A DNA stretch of 64,000 nucleotides, from contig JAXLSZ010000007.1 of assembly GCA_046330315.1 (NCBI GenBank), forward strand, positions 124,001 to 188,000, written 5' to 3'. Below the pieces are notes generated by a model. The model saw only the letters and a program-made list of their open reading frames with translations. It was not told the DNA's origin and searched no databases. Shown piece after piece: positions 14,935-24,328 of this stretch. A program made the translations under genes and the position numbers. The DNA is from JAXLSZ01 sp046330315. Its GTDB lineage: Bacteria > Actinomycetota > Thermoleophilia > Solirubrobacterales > 70-9. Numbering within the stretch: position 1 is the first letter of the stretch; each line of letters starts with the position of its first letter.

Positions 14935-15357
14935 CTAGGGGGTGGGAGTGTCGCTCGGGTCCCGGGGGGCCGGGGTGGGAGCGTCGCTCGGGTCCCGGGG
15001 GGCCGGGGTGGGAGCGTCGCTCGGGTCCCGGGGGGCGGCCCGGCCCGTGCCCGGGGGGCCCGGGGCGGCCTCGGATCGCTCTCCGCCCCCCTTCCGTGCC
15101 GCGTCCAGCTCGCGGAGGATCTCGGCCGCCTCGCCCCGGAGGCGCGCCTCCTGGGCCCTGAAGTCCTCCTCGCCGAGCTTGCCCGAAGCGTGGTCGAGCT
15201 GGGTGTCGCGGACCTCGCGGTACTTGGCCTCCTTGCGCGCCTCAAGGTCGGCTATCAGCGGGTCCTCCCCGCGGGCCGGGTGCCGGGGGCCGCGCAGCGG
15301 CGCAAGCACGAAGGCGGCGACCAGGACGATCAGGATCAGCCCGAAGAGGACCTCCAC
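14935..15357 (-). CDS. CcmI-like cytochrome c maturation protein with a repeated Pro-rich tail
   Basis: The 140-residue protein has one N-terminal membrane helix (MEVLFGLILIVLVAAFVLAP) and a helical region resembling the CcmI/CycH start: LEARKEAKYREVRDTQLDHA then GKLGEEDFRAQEARLR. The tail consists of three in-frame copies of APRDPSDAPTP plus a variant. CcmI binds apocytochrome c and escorts it to CcmF. It follows ccmF by 13 bp and precedes secG, so it is probably in the ccmE-ccmF operon. The TPR part of long CcmI proteins is absent. Confidence 0.72.
   Translation of the reverse strand: MEVLFGLILIVLVAAFVLAPLRGPRHPARGEDPLIADLEARKEAKYREVRDTQLDHASGKLGEEDFRAQEARLRGEAAEILRELDAARKGGGERSEAAPGPPGTGRAAPRDPSDAPTPAPRDPSDAPTPAPRDPSDTPTP
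14939..15037. repeat. 33-bp in-frame tandem repeat, three copies
   Basis: Units starting GGGGTGGGAG at 14939, 14972 and 15005 encode the APRDPSDAPTP repeats at the C terminus of the CcmI-like protein. The period of 33 keeps the frame, so copy number can vary without breaking the gene. Confidence 0.9.
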
Positions 15358-15370
15358 GCCGGCCCGCCGA

Positions 15371-17584
<2,214 letters not shown>

Positions 17585-17612
17585 GGCGAGCGCCAGGGCG
17601 GCGCTGCCGAGG

Positions 17613-18014
17613 CTATTGATGCTTGGCCTCCGTGTACTTCGACGGGCACTTGGTGACCAGCGTGTCCCGCTCGCCGACGAACCGGTGGTCCCGGACCTCG
17701 CCGGTCAGCACGATCTCCCGGCCGCCCCGGAAGGGGTCGGGCACTGTCCCCCTGTAGACCACCGGGAGGCTCCTGCCGCCCTCGCGGTCCGAGACCCGGA
17801 AGCGGAGCGCATCGCCGCTGCGGCGCACCGACCCCGGAACGACCTTGCCGGTCAGCTCGTAGGTCTGCCCGGGAGCAGCGCTGAGCAGCTGCGAGGGCTG
17901 CTTGGCGTCGGTGGAGGCGCTGAACGAGGTGTAGACCAGGGCGGCCGAGAGCAGCACGGCGGCGCCGAGCGCGATCACCAGGCGGACCTTGCGCCGCGTC
18001 GCGGGGTCTCTCAT
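17613..18014 (-). CDS. ccmE: CcmE heme chaperone, CxxxY variant
   Basis: A 133-residue membrane-anchored OB-fold protein with an N-terminal helix (about residues 11-29) and the CcmE strands TYELTGKVVPGSV, LRFRVSD and PVVYRGTVPDPF. In the common form heme is bound covalently by His in HxxxY near the end. Here that place reads C123-P-S-K-Y127 (TKCPSKYTEAK), the CxxxY variant known from Desulfovibrio, archaea and some Gram-positive bacteria. It carries heme from CcmC to CcmF. It begins the ccmE-ccmF-ccmI operon; ccmA-D are not in the window. Confidence 0.9.
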   Translation of the reverse strand: MRDPATRRKVRLVIALGAAVLLSAALVYTSFSASTDAKQPSQLLSAAPGQTYELTGKVVPGSVRRSGDALRFRVSDREGGRSLPVVYRGTVPDPFRGGREIVLTGEVRDHRFVGERDTLVTKCPSKYTEAKHQ

Positions 18015-18088
18015 GGATCCGGATTATCGCAAGGCGGCGACCCGGGCCGCCTCCCGGGCCGGCGGCCATCATCTGCCAGAATCGGCCG

Positions 18089-18808
18089 ATGAGCACTGCC
18101 CCGCCCGGCCCCGAGCCCGTGCTGCTGATCACCGGGGCCGGAAGCGGCATCGGGGCCGCCACGGCGCGGGCGGCCGCCCCCACCCACCGCCTCGCCCTGG
18201 CCGCCCGCCGCAGCGAGCCGCTGCAGCGGCTCGCCGAGGAGCTGGGCGGGCCGGAGCGGGCGATCGCGCTCCCCTGCGACGTCTGCGAGCCCGACCAGGT
18301 GGAGGCGATGGCCGCGGGCGCCCTGGAGGCCTTCGGGCGGATCGACGCGGTCTTCGCGAACGCCGGGTTCGGCGCCACCCGCGGGTTCCTCGAGGAATCG
18401 GTCGAGCACTGGCGCTCGATGGTGCTCACCAACGTCTACGGGGTGGCGCTGACGATCCGTGCCACCCTCCCCCACCTGCTCGAGCGCGGCGACGGCCATT
18501 ACCTTATCACCAGCTCGATTGCCGGCCGCCGGGCCCTGCCCGGCTCGCTGTACTCGGCGACCAAGTGGGCCGCCACCGCGATGGGCGAGGCGCTGCGCCA
18601 GGAGCTTCGCACCATGCACCCGGACAACACGATCAAGGTGACGCTGATCGAGCCGGGCATGGTCGACACCCCGTTCTTCGACCAGCGCCCCGGCGAGCGA
18701 GCGCTGAGCGACGAGGATGTCGCGCGGGCCGTCATCTTCGCGCTCGAGCAGCCGGCGGGCGTGGACGTCAACGAGATCCTGATCCGGCCGATCGAGCAGG
18801 CAACCTAG
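18089..18808 (+). CDS. Short-chain dehydrogenase/reductase
   Basis: A 239-residue classical SDR with TGAGSGIG (cofactor loop), an AARR segment suggesting NADP(H) (inference), FANAGFG in place of NNAG, the active-site serine in ITSSIAG and catalytic YSATK. EPGMVDTPFF marks the substrate loop. It is not closely similar to the other SDR in the window. Substrate unknown. It is transcribed divergently from ccmE with a 74-bp gap and converges on the copper protein gene at 18829. Confidence 0.85.
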   Translation: MSTAPPGPEPVLLITGAGSGIGAATARAAAPTHRLALAARRSEPLQRLAEELGGPERAIALPCDVCEPDQVEAMAAGALEAFGRIDAVFANAGFGATRGFLEESVEHWRSMVLTNVYGVALTIRATLPHLLERGDGHYLITSSIAGRRALPGSLYSATKWAATAMGEALRQELRTMHPDNTIKVTLIEPGMVDTPFFDQRPGERALSDEDVARAVIFALEQPAGVDVNEILIRPIEQAT

Positions 18809-18828
18809 GGCCCGGGGCGGCCCGGCGC

Positions 18829-20469
18829 CTAGGGAATGACGCGGAAGGCGCCCCGCATCGCGAAGTGGATGCGGCAGAAGAAGGTGTAGGTGCCGGCGGG
18901 CAGGTTCGCGGGGGTGCTCCAGGTGGTGCGCGGGACGGTGGGCGGGCCGCGGTTGCCGAGCTGGCCCGAGTCGAACTGGACCTTGCCGTCGGGGATCGGG
19001 TAGGCGATCCCGGTAGAGCGGTTGCAGGGCGCGGCGCAGGAGGTGATCGAGTGCCAGATCTCGTTCGCGCGGTCGCTGCTGGATAGCTGGAAGGTCAGCG
19101 ACTGGCCCTTCTTGACGACCGGCACCTGACCGCCCGAGCCGGGAAGCAGGCTGGCGTCGTCGTAGCCGAAGCCGCCGATCACGAAGGGGTCGCTCGCCGA
19201 GGTGAAGCCGGGGAGCTTGCGCGCGTCGGGAAGGTCGGTCGGCTTGCCCCCGTGCACGTTGTTCTCGGGAAGGTGGCCGTGGGTCACCTGCCCGGGATAG
19301 TCAACCCGGGTCTTGTAGGGATTGGCGCCGCCACCCGGGTCGGCCATGTAGACGATCATGATCCCCATCGACTCGTACCAGGAGGCGCGCCGGGTCTCGT
19401 AGTCGGTGGTGACCTCCAGGGTGTCGCCCTTGTGCACGGCGGGCCGCCAGTCCGCGGGCGTGCCCCGGGCGCTCATGTCCCAGGAGATCGGCCCGCCGGG
19501 CTCCCAGTACTTCATCGAGGAGCGGAACAGGTGGACCCGGTCGCCCACCACGTTGGGGGCCCTGCGCCGGCATTCGCGCCGGGCCTGCGCGCCCGACCGG
19601 TGCGCGCACTTGGGGCCCTCGTAGCCGGCCCCGGGGCGCCGGAGGTAGAGGTCGGCGGCGAGGCCGCCCGAGTGGACATGGCCGGCCGCGGCGACCAGGA
19701 CGCCGTTCTGGTCGACGGTCCAGAGGTTCTTGTGGACCCCTGGCGGGTAGGCGGTCGGGTCGTCGTCGGGATAGGTGAAGACGCCCTTGTGGCCGGAGCC
19801 CTTCAGCACGTCGAAGACCGGGTAGATGCTGCCGTTCTGGACGTCCATCCAGATCGGCCGGACCGGCTTGATGCCGGCCGCCTGCGGAGCGGTGTCGGGG
19901 ATGAAGTCGATCGTGTACGTGATGTCGAGCTTCATCGGCTTCGGGGTGAGGTTGTGGATCATGTCGTTGAGCACCCACCCGTCGCCGGCCCTGTAGCGGT
20001 AGCCGTAGCCCTTGGGCAGCTCCATGATCGTCTTCTCCTCGCCGGTCGCGAAGAACCGCTCCCCTCCGATGCCCGGAATCGTCGCGTCCTTGCGCGAGAG
20101 GTTGAGCCAGACCCCGTGGTGGAACATCACGTGGTCAGAGCGCGGCGCCTTGCCCTTGTTGGGACCGCTCGGCCAGACCATGTTCGGGCGAAGGCGGGTG
20201 ATCCAGCCGTCCACGGCGGGCTTGTCGGCGCCGGTGATCGGCTTGAACTCGATCCGGTTCTGTCCGGGGGTGACGTCGATCGGGCCAATCGTGTAGGTGA
20301 TCCGCTCGACGCCGCCCGGGAGGCGCTTGGCCGGCCCGTGCGAGGCCTGGGCCGCGGGGGCGAGCGCGAGCAGCGCCGCGATCGCCGCAAGGCCCCCCGC
20401 TGCACGCCGAACGCGCCTCATGCCGGAAAACCTAGCAACCATTCCCCACTTGCCCTCGAGCCCGCTCAT
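18829..20469 (-). CDS. Secreted copper protein: PHM-like N-terminal part plus cupredoxin, copy 2
   Basis: A 546-residue exported protein (signal peptide ending near AAQASHG). Ligand-like residues occur in the order seen in peptidylglycine/dopamine copper monooxygenases: H117-H118 (VMFHHGVWLNL), H172 (MIHNL), H264-x-H266 (GHVHSGGLAADLYL) and M368 (ESMGIMIVYM). A C-terminal cupredoxin has H473 (IWHSITSC), C532, H535 and M538 (FFCRIHFAMRG), a full type-1 copper set. SURNod19-type proteins are a possible related family; I could not check this. It follows its paralogue by 12 bp. The start is uncertain: ATGs at 20442 and 20421 are alternatives. Confidence 0.72.
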   Translation of the reverse strand: MSGLEGKWGMVARFSGMRRVRRAAGGLAAIAALLALAPAAQASHGPAKRLPGGVERITYTIGPIDVTPGQNRIEFKPITGADKPAVDGWITRLRPNMVWPSGPNKGKAPRSDHVMFHHGVWLNLSRKDATIPGIGGERFFATGEEKTIMELPKGYGYRYRAGDGWVLNDMIHNLTPKPMKLDITYTIDFIPDTAPQAAGIKPVRPIWMDVQNGSIYPVFDVLKGSGHKGVFTYPDDDPTAYPPGVHKNLWTVDQNGVLVAAAGHVHSGGLAADLYLRRPGAGYEGPKCAHRSGAQARRECRRRAPNVVGDRVHLFRSSMKYWEPGGPISWDMSARGTPADWRPAVHKGDTLEVTTDYETRRASWYESMGIMIVYMADPGGGANPYKTRVDYPGQVTHGHLPENNVHGGKPTDLPDARKLPGFTSASDPFVIGGFGYDDASLLPGSGGQVPVVKKGQSLTFQLSSSDRANEIWHSITSCAAPCNRSTGIAYPIPDGKVQFDSGQLGNRGPPTVPRTTWSTPANLPAGTYTFFCRIHFAMRGAFRVIP

Positions 20470-20481
20470 CTGCCGCGCTCG

Positions 20482-22086
20482 CTACTTGACGACCCGGAAG
20501 GCGCCGCGCATCTGGAAGTGGATCCTGCAGAAGAACGTGTAGGTGCCCGGGGGCAGGTCGTTGGGAGTCTTCCAGGAGGTCCAGGGGACGGTCGGCGGCG
20601 AGCCGTTGCCGTTGAGGTTGCCCATCTGGCCGGAGTCGAACTGGTATTTGCCGTCGGGGAGCGGGTAGGCGATCCCGGTCGAGCGGTTGCACGGCGCTGC
20701 GCAGGAGGTCAGCGAGTGCCATATCTGGTTGGCCCGGTCCGAATCGGAGATCTTGAAGGTCAGCGACTGGCCCTGCTTGACGAGCGGTACCGTGCCGCCG
20801 CCTCCGGGAAGGATCGTCGCGTCGCCGTAGGCGAAGCCGGCGATCAGGAAGGGATCGCCGGTTGCCGAAGCGCCCGGCAGCTTGCGCGGATCCGGAAGGT
20901 CCGTCGGCTTGCCCCCGTGCACGCTGTTCTCGGGAAGGTGGCCGTGGGTGACCTCACCGGGATAGTCCACCTTGGTGGCGTAGGGATCCTTCCCACCCCC
21001 GCCGTCGGCCATGTAGACGACCATGATCCCCATCGACTCGTACCAGGAGCCGATCTTCGTCTCGTAGTCGGCGGTCACCTCGAGCCTGTCGCCCTTGTGG
21101 ACCGCGACCCGCCAGCCGTCCGGGGTGCCCTTCGCGCTCATGTCCCAGGAGACCGGCCCGGCCGGCTCGTAGTACTTCATCCCCGACCTGAAAAGGTGGA
21201 CCCGGTCGCCGACCACGTTGGGCGCCTTGGCGCGGCAAGCGCGGCGTTGCCGGGCGGTCGGACGCTTCGAGCACCTGGGCCCGGCGTACTCGGCGCCGTC
21301 GCGGTGCAGGTAGAGGTCGCCGGCCAGCCCGCCCGTGTGGACGTGGGCGGCGGTCGAGACCAGGACACCGTCACGGTCGACGGTCCAGAAGTTCTTGTGC
21401 ACGCCGGGCGGGTAGGCGTTGGGGACCTCGTCGGGATAGGTCAGAACTCCGTCACCCCCACCCTCCCCCTTGTGGACGTCGAACACCGGGTAGCCGCTGC
21501 CGTTCTCGACGTCCATCCAGACCGGGCGCACCGCCCTCAGGCCGTCGGCCGCCGGGGAGGTGTCGGGGATGAAGTCGATCGTGTAGCTGATGTCGAGCGT
21601 CATGTGCTGCGGCGACAGGTTGTGGATCATCTCGTTGATCAGCCAGTGGTCGCTTGCCTTGTAGCGGTAGGCGAAGGGCCGCGGGAACTGCATGATCGTC
21701 TTCTCCTCGCCGCTGCCCATGAAGCGCTCGAACCGCCCGCCCGTGGTGGCGTCGGTCCGGGAGAGGTTGATGAAGACGCCGTGGTGGAACATCACCTTCT
21801 CGGTCGAGGGCGCGTGGCCCTCCCGGGAGCCGCCGTGCCAGACGAGGTCGGGCTTCATGCGCACGATCCAACCGTCCACGGCGGGGCGCTCGGAACCCAC
21901 CACAGTGCGGTTGCGGATCTTGTTCTGGCCGGGGGCGACGTCGAGCGGGCCGATCCTGTACTTGATCCGCTCCACCCCGTTTGGAAGCCGGTCGAGGACC
22001 TTGAAGGAGGCCTGCGCGGCAGGGGCGAGCACGAGCATCAGGCCCGCGAGAACCAACCCCCCTGCGAGGCGCCAAGGTCGCGACAC
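20482..22086 (-). CDS. Secreted copper protein: PHM-like N-terminal part plus cupredoxin, copy 1
   Basis: A 534-residue exported paralogue of the following gene, alike over its whole length. It starts MSRPWRLAGGLVLAGLMLVL, a clear signal peptide ending near AAQASF. All candidate copper ligands are conserved: FHHGVFINLS, MIHNLSP, AHVHTGGLAGDLYL, WYESMGIMVVYM, and in the cupredoxin IWHSLTSC and FFCRIHFQMRG. Cysteine pairs around CSKRPTARQRRAC are shared too. The tandem arrangement indicates a local duplication. A copper-dependent oxidation outside the cell is a reasonable hypothesis, with no substrate indicated. The neighbouring ccm genes suggest an extracytoplasmic redox setting. Confidence 0.74.
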   Translation of the reverse strand: MSRPWRLAGGLVLAGLMLVLAPAAQASFKVLDRLPNGVERIKYRIGPLDVAPGQNKIRNRTVVGSERPAVDGWIVRMKPDLVWHGGSREGHAPSTEKVMFHHGVFINLSRTDATTGGRFERFMGSGEEKTIMQFPRPFAYRYKASDHWLINEMIHNLSPQHMTLDISYTIDFIPDTSPAADGLRAVRPVWMDVENGSGYPVFDVHKGEGGGDGVLTYPDEVPNAYPPGVHKNFWTVDRDGVLVSTAAHVHTGGLAGDLYLHRDGAEYAGPRCSKRPTARQRRACRAKAPNVVGDRVHLFRSGMKYYEPAGPVSWDMSAKGTPDGWRVAVHKGDRLEVTADYETKIGSWYESMGIMVVYMADGGGGKDPYATKVDYPGEVTHGHLPENSVHGGKPTDLPDPRKLPGASATGDPFLIAGFAYGDATILPGGGGTVPLVKQGQSLTFKISDSDRANQIWHSLTSCAAPCNRSTGIAYPLPDGKYQFDSGQMGNLNGNGSPPTVPWTSWKTPNDLPPGTYTFFCRIHFQMRGAFRVVK

Positions 22087-22168
22087 GGCGGCAGCCTAGC
22101 ACGAGGCCGGGGCAATGTGCCATGGATCGGTGTCGGGTTCGGCGCCCGGGGGCTCCCGGGCTCGGCGA

Positions 22169-22241
22169 AGCGGACGACGGGTCTCGAACCCGCGACCTCG
22201 AGCTTGGGAAGCTCGCGCTCTACCAGCTGAGCTACGTCCGC
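22169..22241 (-). tRNA. tRNA-Gly (anticodon CCC)
   Basis: The 73-nt minus-strand sequence folds as a standard tRNA: acceptor GCGGACG/CGTCCGC with discriminator T, D arm GCTCAGCTGGTAGAGC, anticodon stem CGAGC/GCTCG around TTCCCAA and T arm GCGGGTTCGAGACCCGT. The anticodon CCC reads glycine GGG codons. CCA is not encoded. A TAGAAT -10-like element lies 12 bp upstream (22253-22258 on the plus strand as ATTCTA). Confidence 0.95.
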
Positions 22242-22330
22242 GAGACAGCTGGATTCTAGGCGGACGGGGAGCGCCTCGGCGAGATCCGGGCAGAGGCCGC
22301 CGGCGGGCGCGGCTATCTACCCTTGCCGGT

Positions 22331-22855
22331 GTGAGCACCCGCAGCTTCCTGGTGGTGATGGGCGTCCTCGCCGTGGTCGGCCTGCTGGCCTTCGGCCTGC
22401 TCAACAAGGCCTCCTCGGGGGTCGAGGTCGGCTCGACCGCGCCAGATCCGACGCTGCCCAGGCTCGACGGGCGCGGGAGCGGCTCCCTCTCCGACTACCG
22501 GGGCCGCTGGGTGCTGGTCAACTTCTGGGCCTCTTGGTGTGAGCCGTGCCGGCAGGAGTCCCCGGCACTCGAGGAGTTCCAGCGGAACCAGCCCCGCTCG
22601 CGCTTCACGGTCCTGGGGATCGACACCCGCGACCTCAGCGGGGACGGCAGGGCATTCGTGCGCGAGTTCCGCCTCACCTACCCCCAGCTTCGCGACGGCG
22701 ACGGCAGCGCCGCCCACGACTACGGGACGACCGGCGTCCCGGAGTCCTTCCTGATCGACCCGCAGGGGAGGCTCCGGCTGGCCCGGCGCGGGCCGGTGAC
22801 CGCCGCCTATCTCGAGGACTTCGTCGCCCCGCTGGTGGACGGGGAGCGCGGGTGA
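22331..22855 (+). CDS. ccmG: TlpA/ResA-like thioredoxin of cytochrome c maturation
   Basis: A 174-residue membrane-anchored thioredoxin-fold protein with an N-terminal helix (FLVVMGVLAVVGLLAFGLL), the redox centre NFWASWCEPCRQESP (WCxxC) and the cis-proline loop GVPESFLIDPQGR. It keeps the haem-binding cysteines of apocytochrome reduced, the CcmG/ResA role. Starts at GTG 22331; its TGA overlaps the next GTG (GTGA), coupling it to ccmH. It is in a different operon and on the opposite strand from ccmE-ccmF. Confidence 0.88.
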   Translation: MSTRSFLVVMGVLAVVGLLAFGLLNKASSGVEVGSTAPDPTLPRLDGRGSGSLSDYRGRWVLVNFWASWCEPCRQESPALEEFQRNQPRSRFTVLGIDTRDLSGDGRAFVREFRLTYPQLRDGDGSAAHDYGTTGVPESFLIDPQGRLRLARRGPVTAAYLEDFVAPLVDGERG

Positions 22856-23328
22856 GGGCACGGCTCGCCCTGCTCCTGGCGGCCGCGCTGCTCGCGGTGC
22901 CCGCGGCGCTGCCGGCGGGACACGCCACCGCGGCCGCCGCACCCCGCGCGTCGCTTCCCGACATCGAGGACGAGGTGATGTGCCCGATCTGCGGCACTCT
23001 CCTCGGGCTCGCGCAATCGCCCCAGGCCGATCGCGAGCGCGTCTTCATCCGCCGGCTGATCGCGGCCGGGCGCACCAAGCAGCAGATCGAGGACGCCCTG
23101 GTCGCCGAGTACGGCCAGGAGGTGCTCGCCGTCCCGGCCCACTCGGGCTTCTCGCTCTCCGCCTACTGGCTGCCTATCGCCGGCTTCGCGATCGCCGTGA
23201 TCGCGCTCGGCGGGGCGCTACTTCGCTGGCGCCGCCGCGGGCCCGCGGCGGAGGCGGACGGCCCGAGCGCGCCCGAGGGCGAGGAGGCCGCCCGGCTCGA
23301 CCGCGACCTCGCGCGCTACGACCTCTGA
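22852..23328 (+). CDS. ccmH: CcmH-type cytochrome c maturation thiol protein
   Basis: A 158-residue protein with a signal peptide (about residues 1-27), the redox motif MCPICG (LRCPVC in the classical form), the helical DRERVFIRRLIAAGRTKQQI and VAEYGQEVLAVP typical of CcmH, then one membrane helix (YWLPIAGFAIAVIALGGALL) and a charged cytoplasmic tail. CcmH reduces the CxxCH of apocytochromes together with CcmG. It is translationally coupled to the upstream ccmG by GTGA overlap. Confidence 0.9.
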   Translation: MRARLALLLAAALLAVPAALPAGHATAAAAPRASLPDIEDEVMCPICGTLLGLAQSPQADRERVFIRRLIAAGRTKQQIEDALVAEYGQEVLAVPAHSGFSLSAYWLPIAGFAIAVIALGGALLRWRRRGPAAEADGPSAPEGEEAARLDRDLARYDL

Positions 23329-23401
23329 GGGGCGCCCGGCCCCCGGGCCGCCGCTGCGCCAGCCGGGCACACCGTGGCGGGATCCCGGAGAGCCGGGCCG
23401 C

Positions 23402-24199
23402 TCAGGCCCCGGCCGCGAGCAGGGAAGCGTGGGGCGGCGTCCAGCGCCCGAGCACCGAGCAGGCGGCTCGAGCCTCCGCCCGGGTGGTCTCCCCCGCCCG
23501 CGCGCAGACCAGCGCGGCATCGGCAAGCGGCATCACCCTGCAGGGCTGCGATTCGGCGAGCAGCGGCTCACCGGAGAGCACGACGAAGTCGTACGCCCTC
23601 TGCGCCTTCTCCATGAAGTGGCTGAAACGCTCCCAGGTGAAGGGCGGCATCGGGGTCGGGCTGCCGCTCCCGGCGCCGATGATCACCAGCCGCCCGGAGC
23701 GCCGCCCCGGCTCGAGCGCCGGGCCGTCCAACTCCATCGCCTGCAGAACCTCGGCCGGCGCGGCCGCCGTGTTCAGGTAGTCGCCGATTCCCGGCCGCTG
23801 GCGGAGGCCCAGCGCGGTCGCGACAGGGGCCTCGAGGAAGTCGAGGTCGACGAGCAGGGTGCGCCTGCCCTCGATCGCCGCGGCGGTGGCCACCGAGATC
23901 GCCACGGTCGGGCCCGAGGCGGCGCCGATCCCCGGGCAGACCAGGAGCGAGCCGGGTGGCCGGTTGCCCCCCAGCGGGCGAAGGCGGCGGCAGATCGAGC
24001 GGGCGGCGTCGAGCTGGCGGCGGTTGATCGTCGGCCCGCGGCTCTCGTCGGGCTCGCCCAGCGGGTCCAGGGCCCCGCCGGAGACCTCGAGCAGCAGCGG
24101 CAGCCCGGTGAGGCGGGCGAGGTCGGCGGCGTCGTCGACCGCGCCCACCGCCGGCGCCTCCCGGTCCTGCTCCTTCCTTCGGCGCCATCGGAGTCGCAT
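23402..24199 (-). CDS. BY-kinase/MinD-like ATPase with degenerate Walker A
   Basis: A 265-residue protein with the overall plan of CpsD/CapB-type P-loop proteins: RRQLDAARSICRRLRP, then a strand, then AAAIEGRRTLLVDLDF (Walker A' region), LGLRQRPGIGDYLN, and a later FSHFMEKAQRAYDFVVLSGEP. The place of the Walker A motif (PGxxxGKS/T) reads CPGIGAASGPTV and has no lysine, so ATP hydrolysis in the usual way is unlikely. It may be a pseudo-ATPase adaptor for polysaccharide export. The N terminus is arginine-rich. Nothing nearby suggests a capsule cluster. Confidence 0.6.
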   Translation of the reverse strand: MRLRWRRRKEQDREAPAVGAVDDAADLARLTGLPLLLEVSGGALDPLGEPDESRGPTINRRQLDAARSICRRLRPLGGNRPPGSLLVCPGIGAASGPTVAISVATAAAIEGRRTLLVDLDFLEAPVATALGLRQRPGIGDYLNTAAAPAEVLQAMELDGPALEPGRRSGRLVIIGAGSGSPTPMPPFTWERFSHFMEKAQRAYDFVVLSGEPLLAESQPCRVMPLADAALVCARAGETTRAEARAACSVLGRWTPPHASLLAAGA

Positions 24200-24328
24200 G
24201 CGCCCCCATTCGCCGGCGCGGCGGCGCGACCCTTCCGCCGCGCCGCGATGAAAGCCCGCTGTCGCGGCGCCGGGAGCCCCTGGTCGGCCGCGCCGAGAAC
24301 GGCGCGGTCGCCGCGCCGGGAGCGGCCG
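24200..24328. other. GC-rich spacer without recognisable content
   Basis: This stretch lies between the ATPase-like gene and argS. It shows degenerate CGCGGCGCCGGGAGC-type repeats and short palindromes but no gene, and no promoter that I can identify. Confidence 0.4.

Noticed and set aside
19252..22230. A 992-codon open frame on the plus strand, antisense to the two copper-protein genes
   Set aside because: High GC content opens long antisense frames. This one lacks any domain signal and reads as low-complexity Val/Gly/Asp/His, while the minus-strand genes have clear signal peptides and metal motifs.
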